Below are positions 1 through 7,530 of a DNA stretch of 64,000 nucleotides, one piece after another (positions within the stretch are counted from its first letter, which is position 1; each line of letters opens with the position of its first letter). The stretch spans positions 1-64,000 of the forward strand of contig NZ_KB467825.1 in the NCBI RefSeq assembly GCF_000344615.1, written 5' to 3'. The notes beneath the pieces were generated by a model. The model searched no databases and was not told where the DNA came from. It saw nothing but the letters and a program-made list of their open reading frames with translations. A program made the translations under genes and the position numbers. This stretch comes from Janthinobacterium sp. CG3 (lineage in GTDB: Bacteria; Pseudomonadota; Gammaproteobacteria; Burkholderiales; Burkholderiaceae_D).

Positions 1-60
1 TCTGTAGTGCCTTCTTCGTCACCGACAAAGCGTTTTGTTTGTCGTCAGCAGAGAAGGAAG

Positions 61-89
61 AGTATGCAGCGTTTCGCTTGTTTCGTCAA
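61..89 (-). promoter_or_regulatory. Putative leftward promoter P2
   Basis: Read on the minus strand, a TTGACG box (84-89) lies 17 nt from CATACT (61-66). It would fire leftward out of the window. No ORF in 1-60 looks like a gene, so the transcript must serve something left of the window. With the stronger site at 166-195 it forms a tandem pair, the layout seen before rRNA and other stable-RNA operons. That link is inference because the gene itself is not visible. Confidence 0.4.
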
Positions 90-165
90 CCCCCTAATTT
101 CCTTGCAGCACCGTTTCCGGGCTCCCTTTCTGGTTCGCATCAGGTGCGCCTCATTGGGGAGGCGA

Positions 166-195
166 ACTATAGCAAAGCGCTGTCGGCCTTGGCAA
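166..195 (-). promoter_or_regulatory. Putative strong leftward promoter P1
   Basis: On the minus strand TTGCCA (190-195) and TATAGT (166-171) are separated by 18 nt. A GC-rich discriminator follows the -10 box and an A/T-rich stretch lies upstream of the -35 box. These are features of growth-rate-controlled stable-RNA promoters. It points left, away from cobT. The gene served lies outside the window, so its identity (rRNA operon or other) is only a guess. Confidence 0.45.
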
Positions 196-274
196 GGATT
201 TTTGGGTGGTGGTTGAAATATACCTGTGTGCTATCGTAGCGACGGCTCCCCCTCCCACCATATTCATCCCCTAT

Positions 275-1309
275 ATGACTATTCCACACATCACATCGAC
301 CCGCGACGACGCCCTGGCAACCCTGCTGGATAAGGCCATCAACAACAAGACCAAGCCGCTCGGCAGCCTGGGTGTGTTGGAAACGCTCGCCAAACAGGTC
401 GGCATGATCCAGAAAACCACACAGGTGGAATTGCATCATCCGGCCATCGTGGTAATCGCCGCCGACCATGGCGTGGTGGCCGAGGGCATTTCCGCTTATC
501 CGCAAAGCGTCACCTGGCAGATGGTGGAGAACTTCTTGTCCAAGGGCGCGGCAATCAACGTGTTTGCCCGCCAGAACGAATGCGCCTTATATATAGTGGA
601 TGCGGGCGTAAACCACGACTTCGGGCCGCGCGACGGCCTGCTCAGCCGCAAAGTCGGACTGGGCACCCGCAATTTCGCGGTCGAACCGGCCATGACGGCG
701 GAGCAATGCAATGCCGCCCTCGCCGCCGGCATGGCCCTGGTCGCCGAACTGGACGGCAACGTGGTCGGCTTCGGCGAAATGGGCATCGGCAATACCACCG
801 CCGCCGCCGCGCTGATGCACAAACTGACCGGCATACCGGTGGCGGCCTGCGTCGGCGCCGGCACCGGCCTGTCGGCTGACGGCATTTTGCACAAGCAGCG
901 GGTGATCGAGGCCGCCGTGCTGCACCACGCGACGGCCGGCGAGCCGCTGGACGTGCTGGCCACCTTCGGCGGTTTCGAAATTGCGATGATGGCCGGCGCG
1001 ATGCTGAAAGCCGCCGAACGCCGCATGGTGCTGCTGATCGACGGCTTCATCGTCACCAGCGCGCTGCTGGTGGCGGCGCGCCTGCAACCGGCGATACTCG
1101 ACTACTGCGTGTTCTCGCACTGCTCCGACGAAAACGGCCACCAGCGCCTGCTCGACAACCTGGCGGCGCGCCCGCTGCTGCGCCTCGACCTGCGCCTGGG
1201 CGAAGGCACCGGCTCGGCGCTGGCGCTGCCGCTGCTGCGCGCGTCGGTCAACTTCCTGCGCGAGATGGCCACCTTCGAGTCGGCCCAGGTCAGCGAAAAA
1301 TCGGCTTAA
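275..1309 (+). CDS. cobT: Nicotinate-nucleotide--dimethylbenzimidazole phosphoribosyltransferase
   Basis: CobT transfers the phosphoribosyl group of nicotinate mononucleotide to 5,6-dimethylbenzimidazole, giving alpha-ribazole phosphate for the lower ligand of cobalamin. The 344-residue product has the usual family length. It shows the N-terminal KTKPLGSLG motif, the GEMGIGNTT segment in the middle, and the catalytic glutamate in GEGTGSAL near residue 310. The ATG at 275 is chosen because the family begins a few residues before that first motif. The frame is open back to 206 but codes nothing family-like, and no clear Shine-Dalgarno sequence precedes the ATG. cobS follows after 10 nt, so cobT-cobS-cobC look co-transcribed. 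They lie upstream of the riboswitch and are not under its direct control. Confidence 0.96.
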   Translation: MTIPHITSTRDDALATLLDKAINNKTKPLGSLGVLETLAKQVGMIQKTTQVELHHPAIVVIAADHGVVAEGISAYPQSVTWQMVENFLSKGAAINVFARQNECALYIVDAGVNHDFGPRDGLLSRKVGLGTRNFAVEPAMTAEQCNAALAAGMALVAELDGNVVGFGEMGIGNTTAAAALMHKLTGIPVAACVGAGTGLSADGILHKQRVIEAAVLHHATAGEPLDVLATFGGFEIAMMAGAMLKAAERRMVLLIDGFIVTSALLVAARLQPAILDYCVFSHCSDENGHQRLLDNLAARPLLRLDLRLGEGTGSALALPLLRASVNFLREMATFESAQVSEKSA

Positions 1310-1319
1310 GGCGCGCCGC

Positions 1320-2123
1320 ATGCCGCGCCCGCTCACCGCCGCCCTGCACCAGTGCCGCCTGTTCTTTATAGCGCTGCAGTTTTTCACGCGCCTGCCGATT
1401 CCGCAATGGGTCGGCTTCGAGGCCGGCTGGCTGCACCACGCCGCGCGCTACTTTCCGCTGGTCGGCGTCGTCGTGGCGGCCATCGCCAGCGCGGTGTACG
1501 CGCTGGCCGCCTGGCTATGGCCGGCGCCGGTGGCGGCGCTGCTGGCGACGGCGGCCGGCATCTACGCCACCGGCGCCTTCCACGAGGACGGCTTCGCCGA
1601 CATGTGCGACGGCTTCGGCGGCGGCATGACGCGCGAGCGGGTGCTCGAAATCATGAAGGATTCGCGCATCGGCGCGTACGGCGCGATCGGCATCGGCTGC
1701 CTGCTCGCGCTCAAATGCGCGGTGCTGGCCATGCTGCCGCCGGCAGCCGTGGTCGGCGCGCTGTTCCTCGCGCACCCGCTGTCGCGCCTAGCCGCCTGCG
1801 CGCTGATCTGGCGCATGGACTACGCCCGCGCCGAAGGCAAGGCCAAGCCGCTGGCGCAGGAAATGACGACACCGGAGTTTGCGATTGCCGCGCTGGGCGC
1901 GGCCCTGCCCGCCGCCCTCCTCGGCCTGGGCGGGCATCTGCCCTGGAGCGCGCTGCTGGGCGGTGCGCTGGCCGCCGCGCTGGCGACGCTGTGGCTGGCG
2001 CGCAAATGCGCGCGGCGCCTGGGCGGCTACACCGGCGACTGCCTCGGCGCGGTGCAGCAACTGACCGAGGTGGTGCTGTACCTGGCCGTGCTGGCCGCCG
2101 TCGGGCAAGGCACCTGGCACTGA
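1320..2123 (+). CDS. cobS: Adenosylcobinamide-GDP ribazoletransferase (cobalamin synthase)
   Basis: CobS is the integral membrane enzyme that joins adenosylcobinamide-GDP to alpha-ribazole (phosphate), the step that completes the nucleotide loop. The 267-residue protein is almost entirely hydrophobic helices. It carries the family's acidic motif GAFHEDGFADMCDGFGGG at about residues 85-101, whose aspartates are thought to bind metal, followed by MKDSRIGAYG. It starts 10 nt after cobT and is followed 2 nt later by the cobC start. Its substrates come from CobT and CobU, both encoded in this window. Confidence 0.95.
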   Translation: MPRPLTAALHQCRLFFIALQFFTRLPIPQWVGFEAGWLHHAARYFPLVGVVVAAIASAVYALAAWLWPAPVAALLATAAGIYATGAFHEDGFADMCDGFGGGMTRERVLEIMKDSRIGAYGAIGIGCLLALKCAVLAMLPPAAVVGALFLAHPLSRLAACALIWRMDYARAEGKAKPLAQEMTTPEFAIAALGAALPAALLGLGGHLPWSALLGGALAAALATLWLARKCARRLGGYTGDCLGAVQQLTEVVLYLAVLAAVGQGTWH

Positions 2124-2125
2124 AC

Positions 2126-2680
2126 ATGCGCCTGACTCTCATCCGACATCCCCGGCCGCTGGTCGCGCCCGACCTGTGCTACGGCAGCACCGACCTGGCC
2201 GTCGCGCCGGAGGAGCTGGCGCGCGTGCTGACCGAACTCGGCCCTACCCTGCCGCCCGGCCTGCCCTTGTTCTCCAGCCCGCTGCGCCGCTGCGCCGAGC
2301 TGGCCACCGCGGTGGCCGCCGCCCTGCCCTGCGCCTCGCTCGCGTTCGACGCCCGCCTGGTCGAAATCGATTTCGGCGCGTGGGAGATGCGCCGCTGGGA
2401 CGACATTCCGCGCGCCGACATCGACGCCTGGGCCGCCGACGTGGCGGCCTACCGCCCCGGCGGCGGCGAGAGCGTGCTGCAGATGGCGGCCCGGGTAGCC
2501 GCATTCCACGACCAGCTGTTGCGCAAACAGTACACCGGCGCGCTGGTGGTGTGCCACGCCGGCACCATGCGCCTGCTGGCGGCGCGCCACGCCGGCCTGT
2601 CATTGGCGCAGATGGCCCTGAAGGCCGCCTGCGCGCCGCACCAGATCGGCTATGGCCAGTGCCTGGTTCTCGATTCCTGA
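2126..2680 (+). CDS. cobC: Alpha-ribazole phosphatase (histidine phosphatase family)
   Basis: This 184-residue protein belongs to the histidine phosphatase superfamily. The LIRHPRP motif holds the catalytic histidine at residue 8, SSPLRRC supplies a phosphate-pocket arginine, and VVCHAGTMR holds the second histidine. Context makes it the alpha-ribazole-5'-phosphate (or adenosylcobalamin phosphate) phosphatase of the late B12 pathway. The ATG at 2126 follows the cobS stop by 2 nt. A phosphoglycerate-mutase-like enzyme with another substrate cannot be excluded from the fold alone, but the position after cobT-cobS makes CobC by far the best call. Confidence 0.88.
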   Translation: MRLTLIRHPRPLVAPDLCYGSTDLAVAPEELARVLTELGPTLPPGLPLFSSPLRRCAELATAVAAALPCASLAFDARLVEIDFGAWEMRRWDDIPRADIDAWAADVAAYRPGGGESVLQMAARVAAFHDQLLRKQYTGALVVCHAGTMRLLAARHAGLSLAQMALKAACAPHQIGYGQCLVLDS

Positions 2681-2703
2681 GGGGGCCGCGGCGCCCCGGG
2701 CGG

Positions 2704-2731
2704 TTGCCGCCGCGGTGCGAAGCCGTATAAT
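2704..2731 (+). promoter_or_regulatory. Promoter for the cobalamin riboswitch/btuB transcript
   Basis: TTGCCG (2704-2709) and a perfect TATAAT (2726-2731) are separated by 16 nt. Transcription would begin near 2738, just before the first conserved part of the riboswitch. The promoter lies 24 nt beyond the cobC stop, so btuB can be made independently of cobTSC. Confidence 0.75.
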
Positions 2732-2737
2732 GTCCGG

Positions 2738-2930
2738 GTTTTGGTGCCCGCGTCCATGTCCATGGACGCAGTTAAACGGGAAACACGATGCCGCTGTCAT
2801 AGCGAACGTGTGCTGCCCCCGCAACGGTAAGCAAGTGCCGCCCTCGGGCGGCGAACTGCCTCTGACAACCACTGTGCGTAGCATGGGAAGGTGGGGCGGT
2901 CCGACTTGTCAGCCCGGATACCGGCCAGAA
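2738..2930 (+). ncRNA. Cobalamin riboswitch (AdoCbl/B12 aptamer)
   Basis: The conserved blocks of the cobalamin riboswitch appear in order: AAACGGGAA at 2774-2782, GCTGCCCCCGCAACGGTAA around 2812-2830, the CACTG and GGGAAGG segments around 2870-2892, and the B12 box AGCCCGGATACCGGCC at 2911-2926. This RNA binds adenosylcobalamin or a related cobalamin and shuts off downstream genes. It precedes btuB, a classic target. The expression platform probably involves the hairpin at 2974-3001. The 5' boundary is set by the promoter and the 3' boundary by the B12 box, so both are approximate. Confidence 0.95.
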
Positions 2931-2973
2931 CAGGTGGAAGTGCGGGCCGTGACGGCGCCGCTCCTTCCGTTAA

Positions 2974-3010
2974 ATCCGGCCTGCGGGGACGCAAGCCGGA
3001 TGCTCTTTCC
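2974..3010 (+). terminator. Possible riboswitch expression-platform hairpin
   Basis: ATCCGGC (2974-2980) pairs perfectly with GCCGGAT (2995-3001) across a 14-nt loop and is followed by GCTCTTTCC. The site lies between the B12 box and the btuB start. It could act as a weak intrinsic terminator, or it could hide the translation start, which is only 24 nt further on. The U-run is short, so the mechanism is not settled by sequence. Confidence 0.5.
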
Positions 3011-3025
3011 GATGAAACGAATAAC

Positions 3026-4999
3026 ATGACCGCTCCCGTATCGCACCGCCGCGCCCTGGCACTGACCCCGCGCGCACTGGTCTCCGCCATTTCCCTGTGC
3101 TTCGTCGCGGCCGCCCCGGCCCTGGCCCAGAGCGCCACCCAGACCCTGGCCCCGGTGCTCGTCACCGGCGCGCGTTTTAGCAGCGACCCGGCGCTGCTGC
3201 CGATCGGCGCCAGCGTCATCACCGCCGAGCAGATCCGCCGCGCCGGCGCCGCCGACGTCAACCAGGCCATCCGCAAAATCGGCGGCGTGTTCGGCCGCCA
3301 GAGCCTGGACGGCAGCCCCGACTTCGGCCTCGACCTGCGCGGCTTCGGCTCCAACAGCAACCAGAACATGGTCATCGTGCTCGACGGCGTACGCATGTCG
3401 GAAAACGAACTGGTCGCGGCCGCGCTGTCGACGATCACGATCGACAGCGTCGAACGTATTGAAATCACCCGCGGCGGCAGCGCCGTGCTGTACGGCGACG
3501 GCGCCACCGGCGGCGTCATCAACATCATCACCAAACGCCCGGCCAAAGGCGGCCGCGGCAGCGTATTCGCCGAAGTGGGCCAGCTCGGCCAGCGCGAAGT
3601 GCGCGCCTCGGCGGCGCAAACCTGGGACGGCTTCACGCTCGACGCCGCCATCGGCACCCAGCAAACCGACAACTACCGCGACAACAACGAATTCAAGCAA
3701 ACCAATGCGAACGTCGGCGCGCAGTGGGCGATCCAGGACGGCCGCATCGGCGTGCGCCTGGTGCGCTCGGAGCAGGACTACCGCCTGGCGGGTTCGTTGA
3801 CGCTGGCGCAGTACGACACCGATCCGCGCCAAACCAAGACGCCGGACAATTTCGCCTCGCTCGACAGCGACCGCCTGACCGCCTTCGTCGAGCGCCGCTT
3901 CGGCGCCGTCGACCTGGCCGCCGAACTGTCGCGCCGCGAAAAGACCGCCAGGTCGAACTACATCGACAGCGGTTTCAAAGCCACCTACACCAGCGAACAG
4001 ACCCAGTTCTCGCCGCGCCTGCGCCACCTCGGCCAGTTCGGCGGCCTGCTCAACGAAGTCGTCGCCGGGGTCGACCTGATCAGCTGGAACCGCCTCACCG
4101 ACGACGGCTACGCAAAAGACGACTCGTCGCAAAAATCGCAGGCGGTGTATCTGCGCGACGAGGTGAAATTCGACGGCCCGCGCAACGCCCGCGTCGCCGT
4201 CGGCGCGCGCCACGAACGCTTCGACAAGGACTCGGTCGAGCGCCTGTCCGGCTACACCAACTACGACTTCAAGCAAAGCCTGAACGCCTGGGAGCTGCAG
4301 GGCAGCTTCAACGCGACGCCGCTGTTGAACCTGTTCGCCAAGGCCGGCCAGAGCTACCGCATCGCCAACGCCGACGAGAACGGCTACACCTCGACCAGCC
4401 AGCCGCTGAAACCGCAAAAGTCGCACGACCTCGAGTTCGGCGCCACCCTCGGCGGCGCCGCGCAAAGCCTGACCGCGCGCCTGTTCCGCCACAAGCTGAC
4501 GAACGAGATCTATTACGATCCGACCGCCGGCGCCTTTGGCGGCAACACCAACCTGGCCCCGACCAAGCGCCAGGGCCTGGAAATCGACGCCAGCGTGCAG
4601 CTGGCCGCCGACTGGCGCGTCAGCGCCCACCTGCAGCACGTCAAAGCGACCTTCAGCGAAGGCGCCAACGCCGGCAAGGAAATGGCGTTGGTGCCGAAAA
4701 ACGTCGTCTCGGCCCGCCTGTCGTGGGTGCCGAACGACGGCCAAAGCGCCGACGTCGGCGCGCAATGGGTCGACAGCCAGCGCTACGGCAGCGACTTCAG
4801 CAACACCTGCTCCAGCCAGATCCCGTCGTACACCACCATCGACGCGCGCTACGCCAGGAAACTGGGCGCCTGGGAACTGGCGCTGAGCGGTTTGAACCTG
4901 ACCGACAAGCAGTACTACAGCAACGCCTTCGGCTGCCGGAAAGGCATCTACTCCAGCGACGGACGCCAGCTGAAAGTCTCGGCCCGCTATGATTTCTAA
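3026..4999 (+). CDS. btuB: TonB-dependent corrinoid/vitamin B12 outer-membrane receptor
   Basis: This 657-residue outer-membrane protein has a signal peptide with likely cleavage near ALA-Q at residue 34, and a TonB-box-like LAPVLVTG at about 42-49. A plug domain follows, including LDLRGFGSNSNQNMVIVLDG and the GSAVLYGDGATGGVINI segment. A long beta-barrel ends in aromatic RYDF. The riboswitch directly upstream and the BtuCDF genes downstream identify the cargo as cobalamin or another corrinoid. The ATG at 3026 is taken as the start because the signal peptide begins there; there is no strong ribosome-binding site. A five-codon ORF at 3012-3029 overlaps this start codon. Confidence 0.93.
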   Translation: MTAPVSHRRALALTPRALVSAISLCFVAAAPALAQSATQTLAPVLVTGARFSSDPALLPIGASVITAEQIRRAGAADVNQAIRKIGGVFGRQSLDGSPDFGLDLRGFGSNSNQNMVIVLDGVRMSENELVAAALSTITIDSVERIEITRGGSAVLYGDGATGGVINIITKRPAKGGRGSVFAEVGQLGQREVRASAAQTWDGFTLDAAIGTQQTDNYRDNNEFKQTNANVGAQWAIQDGRIGVRLVRSEQDYRLAGSLTLAQYDTDPRQTKTPDNFASLDSDRLTAFVERRFGAVDLAAELSRREKTARSNYIDSGFKATYTSEQTQFSPRLRHLGQFGGLLNEVVAGVDLISWNRLTDDGYAKDDSSQKSQAVYLRDEVKFDGPRNARVAVGARHERFDKDSVERLSGYTNYDFKQSLNAWELQGSFNATPLLNLFAKAGQSYRIANADENGYTSTSQPLKPQKSHDLEFGATLGGAAQSLTARLFRHKLTNEIYYDPTAGAFGGNTNLAPTKRQGLEIDASVQLAADWRVSAHLQHVKATFSEGANAGKEMALVPKNVVSARLSWVPNDGQSADVGAQWVDSQRYGSDFSNTCSSQIPSYTTIDARYARKLGAWELALSGLNLTDKQYYSNAFGCRKGIYSSDGRQLKVSARYDF

Positions 5000-5018
5000 G
5001 CGGGTGTGAGGCGGTAAC

Positions 5019-5065
5019 AAATGGCTCGCCGCTGAACCGCACTTTTCGCCGCGGCGGGCCATTTT
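5019..5065 (+). terminator. Intercistronic hairpin between btuB and btuC
   Basis: AAATGGC (5019-5025) pairs with GCCATTT (5058-5064), and inside it GCCGC (5028-5032) pairs with GCGGC (5051-5055). A short T-run ends the structure. It fits a terminator or attenuator behind btuB that would lower expression of the downstream btuC-cobQ genes relative to the receptor. Confidence 0.55.
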
Positions 5066-5102
5066 CCCGCACAATGCCATTCCCAAAACCACAAGGCTGT
5101 GC

Positions 5103-6128
5103 ATGCACCCTTTTTTCCGCAACCTGCGCCACCGCACCGCCATCGTCCTGGCCGCCCTGGTCGCGCTCACCCTTGCCAGCCTGGTTTTCTCGGGCATGAC
5201 CGGCTCGATCGCGCTGCCGCTCGCCGACATTCCCGCCGCCCTCAATGAGATCGCCCACGGCGGCTCCGCCACGCTCGCCGCCACCCTGCTCGAACTGCGC
5301 CTGGGCCGCGCGCTGACCGCCTTCGTCACCGGCGCGGCGCTGTCGCTGGCCGGCGTGATGATGCAGGCGCTGCTGCGCAATCCGCTGGCCGACCCCTACG
5401 TGCTGGGCATCTCGGCCGGCGCCTCGGTGGGCGCGCTGGCCGCGCTGCTGTTCATGGGCGCGCTATGGATGGTCGACGCCGCCGCCTTCGCCGGCGCCGT
5501 CGCCGTGTCGATGACGCTGTATCTGTTCGCCCGCGGCGACCTGCGCGGCGGCGGCGCCGCCGAGGGCGGCAGCTCGGTATTGCTGCTGACCGGCGCGGTG
5601 CTGTCGTCGGCCTGCATGGCCACCGTCACGCTGATGCTGTCGATCGCCCCGGAAAGCCGCCTGCGCAGCATGGTGTTCTGGATGATCGGCGACCTCTCCG
5701 GCGTGCCGCTGCGGCTCGCGCCCTGGCTGGTGCTGGCGGCGGCGCTGCTGTTCGCGCTGCGCAGCGCGCGCGCGCTGAACGTGATGGCGCTGCACGCCGA
5801 AGCCGCCGCCACCCTGGGCATCCGCGTCGGCGCCCTGCGCAAGGGCCTGTTCTTCTGCTCCGGCCTGCTGACCGCCAGCGCCGTCACCAGCGCCGGCAGC
5901 ATCGCCTTCGTCGGCCTGATCGTGCCGCACGCGCTGCGCTTCGCCTGCGGTCCCGACCACCGTCTGCTGGTGCCGGCCGCAGCGCTGGCCGGCGGCACCT
6001 TCCTGGTGCTGACCGACACGCTGGCGCGCACCGTGCTGGCGCCGCAGCAGTTGCCGGTCGGCGTGCTGACCGCGCTGATCGGCGCGCCGGTGTTCCTGTA
6101 CCAATTGCACCGGCTGCGGAGGGCGTGA
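5103..6128 (+). CDS. btuC: Cobalamin ABC transporter permease (FecCD family)
   Basis: This 341-residue inner-membrane protein of the FecCD/BtuC permease family has about ten hydrophobic segments. It shows the characteristic LRLGRALTAFVTGAALSLAG stretch near residues 62-81, then MQALLRNPLADPYVLGISAGAS, and late in the protein GSIAFVGLIVPHALRF, which couples to the ATPase. Iron-siderophore permeases share this fold, but the position between btuB and a matching ATPase in a B12 locus supports corrinoid transport. Its TGA stop overlaps the btuD start by one base. Confidence 0.92.
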   Translation: MHPFFRNLRHRTAIVLAALVALTLASLVFSGMTGSIALPLADIPAALNEIAHGGSATLAATLLELRLGRALTAFVTGAALSLAGVMMQALLRNPLADPYVLGISAGASVGALAALLFMGALWMVDAAAFAGAVAVSMTLYLFARGDLRGGGAAEGGSSVLLLTGAVLSSACMATVTLMLSIAPESRLRSMVFWMIGDLSGVPLRLAPWLVLAAALLFALRSARALNVMALHAEAAATLGIRVGALRKGLFFCSGLLTASAVTSAGSIAFVGLIVPHALRFACGPDHRLLVPAAALAGGTFLVLTDTLARTVLAPQQLPVGVLTALIGAPVFLYQLHRLRRA

Positions 6129-6901
6129 TGATCAGCACCCATCAACTACGCCTGGACGTCGGCGCGCGCACCCTGGTCGAAGGACTCGACTGGCACATCG
6201 ACGCCGGCCAGTGCTGGAGCGTGATCGGCCGCAACGGCGCCGGCAAGAGCACCCTGCTGCGCACCCTGGCCGGGCTGCGCCGGCCCGACGCCGGCGGCGT
6301 CGCCATCCACGGCCGCGCGCTGGCCGACTGGCCGCTGGAGCAGCTGGCGCGCGAACGCGCCTTCCTGGCGCAGTCGCGCAGCGACGCCTTTTCCTACCGC
6401 GCCATCGAAACCGTACTGGCGGCGCGCCACCCCTACCACGCCAACCGCTACTGGGAGGGCAGCGACGACTACCGCATCGCCCACGCCGCGCTGGCCTCGA
6501 TGCAGGTGGCCGAGCTGGCCGAGCGCGACGTGCGCACCCTGTCCGGCGGCGAGCGCCAGCGCGTCGCCATCGCCGCCATGCTGGCGCAGGACACGCCGCT
6601 GCTGCTGCTCGACGAACCGGCCAACGCGCTCGACCTGGCGCACCAGGTCAGCGTGATGGGACTGCTGGCGCGCCTGTGCCGCGAACAGAACAAGACCGCC
6701 GTCATGGTCGGCCACGATCTGAACCTGGCGCACAGCGTCTCCAGCCACGCGCTGCTGCTGATGGGCGACGGCCGCTGGCTGGCCGGGCCGGTGGCCCAGG
6801 TCATGCGCGCCGAGATCCTCAGCGAATACCTGGGCCATCCGATCGACATCATCGAACACGGCACACGCCGCATCTTCATTCCAAAAGAGGACATAGCATG
6901 A
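6128..6901 (+). CDS. btuD: Cobalamin ABC transporter ATP-binding protein
   Basis: The 257-residue ATPase energises BtuC. Walker A GRNGAGKS spans residues 34-41, the ABC signature LSGGERQR 138-145, Walker B ends in DE at 162-163, and the switch histidine is H196 in VGHDLNL. The ATG at 6128 lies inside the btuC stop (TGATG), and its own stop overlaps the cobO start (ATGA). This indicates translational coupling along the operon. Confidence 0.93.
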   Translation: MISTHQLRLDVGARTLVEGLDWHIDAGQCWSVIGRNGAGKSTLLRTLAGLRRPDAGGVAIHGRALADWPLEQLARERAFLAQSRSDAFSYRAIETVLAARHPYHANRYWEGSDDYRIAHAALASMQVAELAERDVRTLSGGERQRVAIAAMLAQDTPLLLLDEPANALDLAHQVSVMGLLARLCREQNKTAVMVGHDLNLAHSVSSHALLLMGDGRWLAGPVAQVMRAEILSEYLGHPIDIIEHGTRRIFIPKEDIA

Positions 6902-7530
6902 GCGAAAACATCGACAACAACGCCGACACCCTGGCCATCAACGAGCGCCACCGCCTGCGCATGGAGCGCAAGAAGGCCGTCATCGACGCCAAGATCGCCG
7001 GCGCGCAAAAGGAAATCGGCATCATCATCGTCAACACCGGCAACGGCAAGGGCAAAAGTTCGAGCGGCTTCGGCATGGCGATCCGCGCCATGGGCCACGG
7101 CATGAAAGTCGGCGTGGTGCAGTTCATCAAGGGCGCCATGTCGACCGGCGAGGAGACCTTCCTGCGCCGCTTCCCCGACGAGGTCAGCTTCCACGCTATG
7201 GGCGAGGGCTACACCTGGGACACGCAGGACCGCGCGCGCGACACCGAAAAAGCGCTGCTGGCGTGGCAGCAGGCCAAGCTGTTTCTGGCCGACCCGGCCA
7301 TCGGCCTGGTGCTGCTCGACGAACTCAACATCGCGCTCAAATACCGCTACCTCGACGTCCACACCGTCATCGCCGACCTGCTCGAACGGCCCGACATGCA
7401 GCACGTCGTCGTCACCGGCCGCGGCGCGCCGGCGGAGCTGATCGCCATCGCCGACACCGTCACCGAGATGAACGTCGTCAAGCACGCCTTCCAGGCCGGC
7501 ATCACCGCCCAGGCCGGCACCGAATGGTGA
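6898..7530 (+). CDS. cobO: Cob(I)yrinic acid a,c-diamide adenosyltransferase (CobA/CobO/BtuR type)
   Basis: This enzyme transfers the adenosyl group of ATP to the cobalt of reduced corrinoids, forming the Co-C bond. The 210-residue protein has the family's P-loop variant NTGNGKGKSSSGFG at about residues 46-59, then VQFIKGAMSTGEE, the LLDELNIALKYRYLD motif and a C-terminal VTGRGAP segment. The N-terminal extension of about 40 charged residues is normal for CobO-type members. It overlaps btuD by 4 nt and the cbiA start by 7 nt. Confidence 0.95.
   Translation: MSENIDNNADTLAINERHRLRMERKKAVIDAKIAGAQKEIGIIIVNTGNGKGKSSSGFGMAIRAMGHGMKVGVVQFIKGAMSTGEETFLRRFPDEVSFHAMGEGYTWDTQDRARDTEKALLAWQQAKLFLADPAIGLVLLDELNIALKYRYLDVHTVIADLLERPDMQHVVVTGRGAPAELIAIADTVTEMNVVKHAFQAGITAQAGTEW

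Noticed and set aside
2909-5380. Minus-strand open frame of 823 codons opposite btuB
   Set aside because: It is an antisense shadow of btuB and the riboswitch; no signal peptide or domain is visible.
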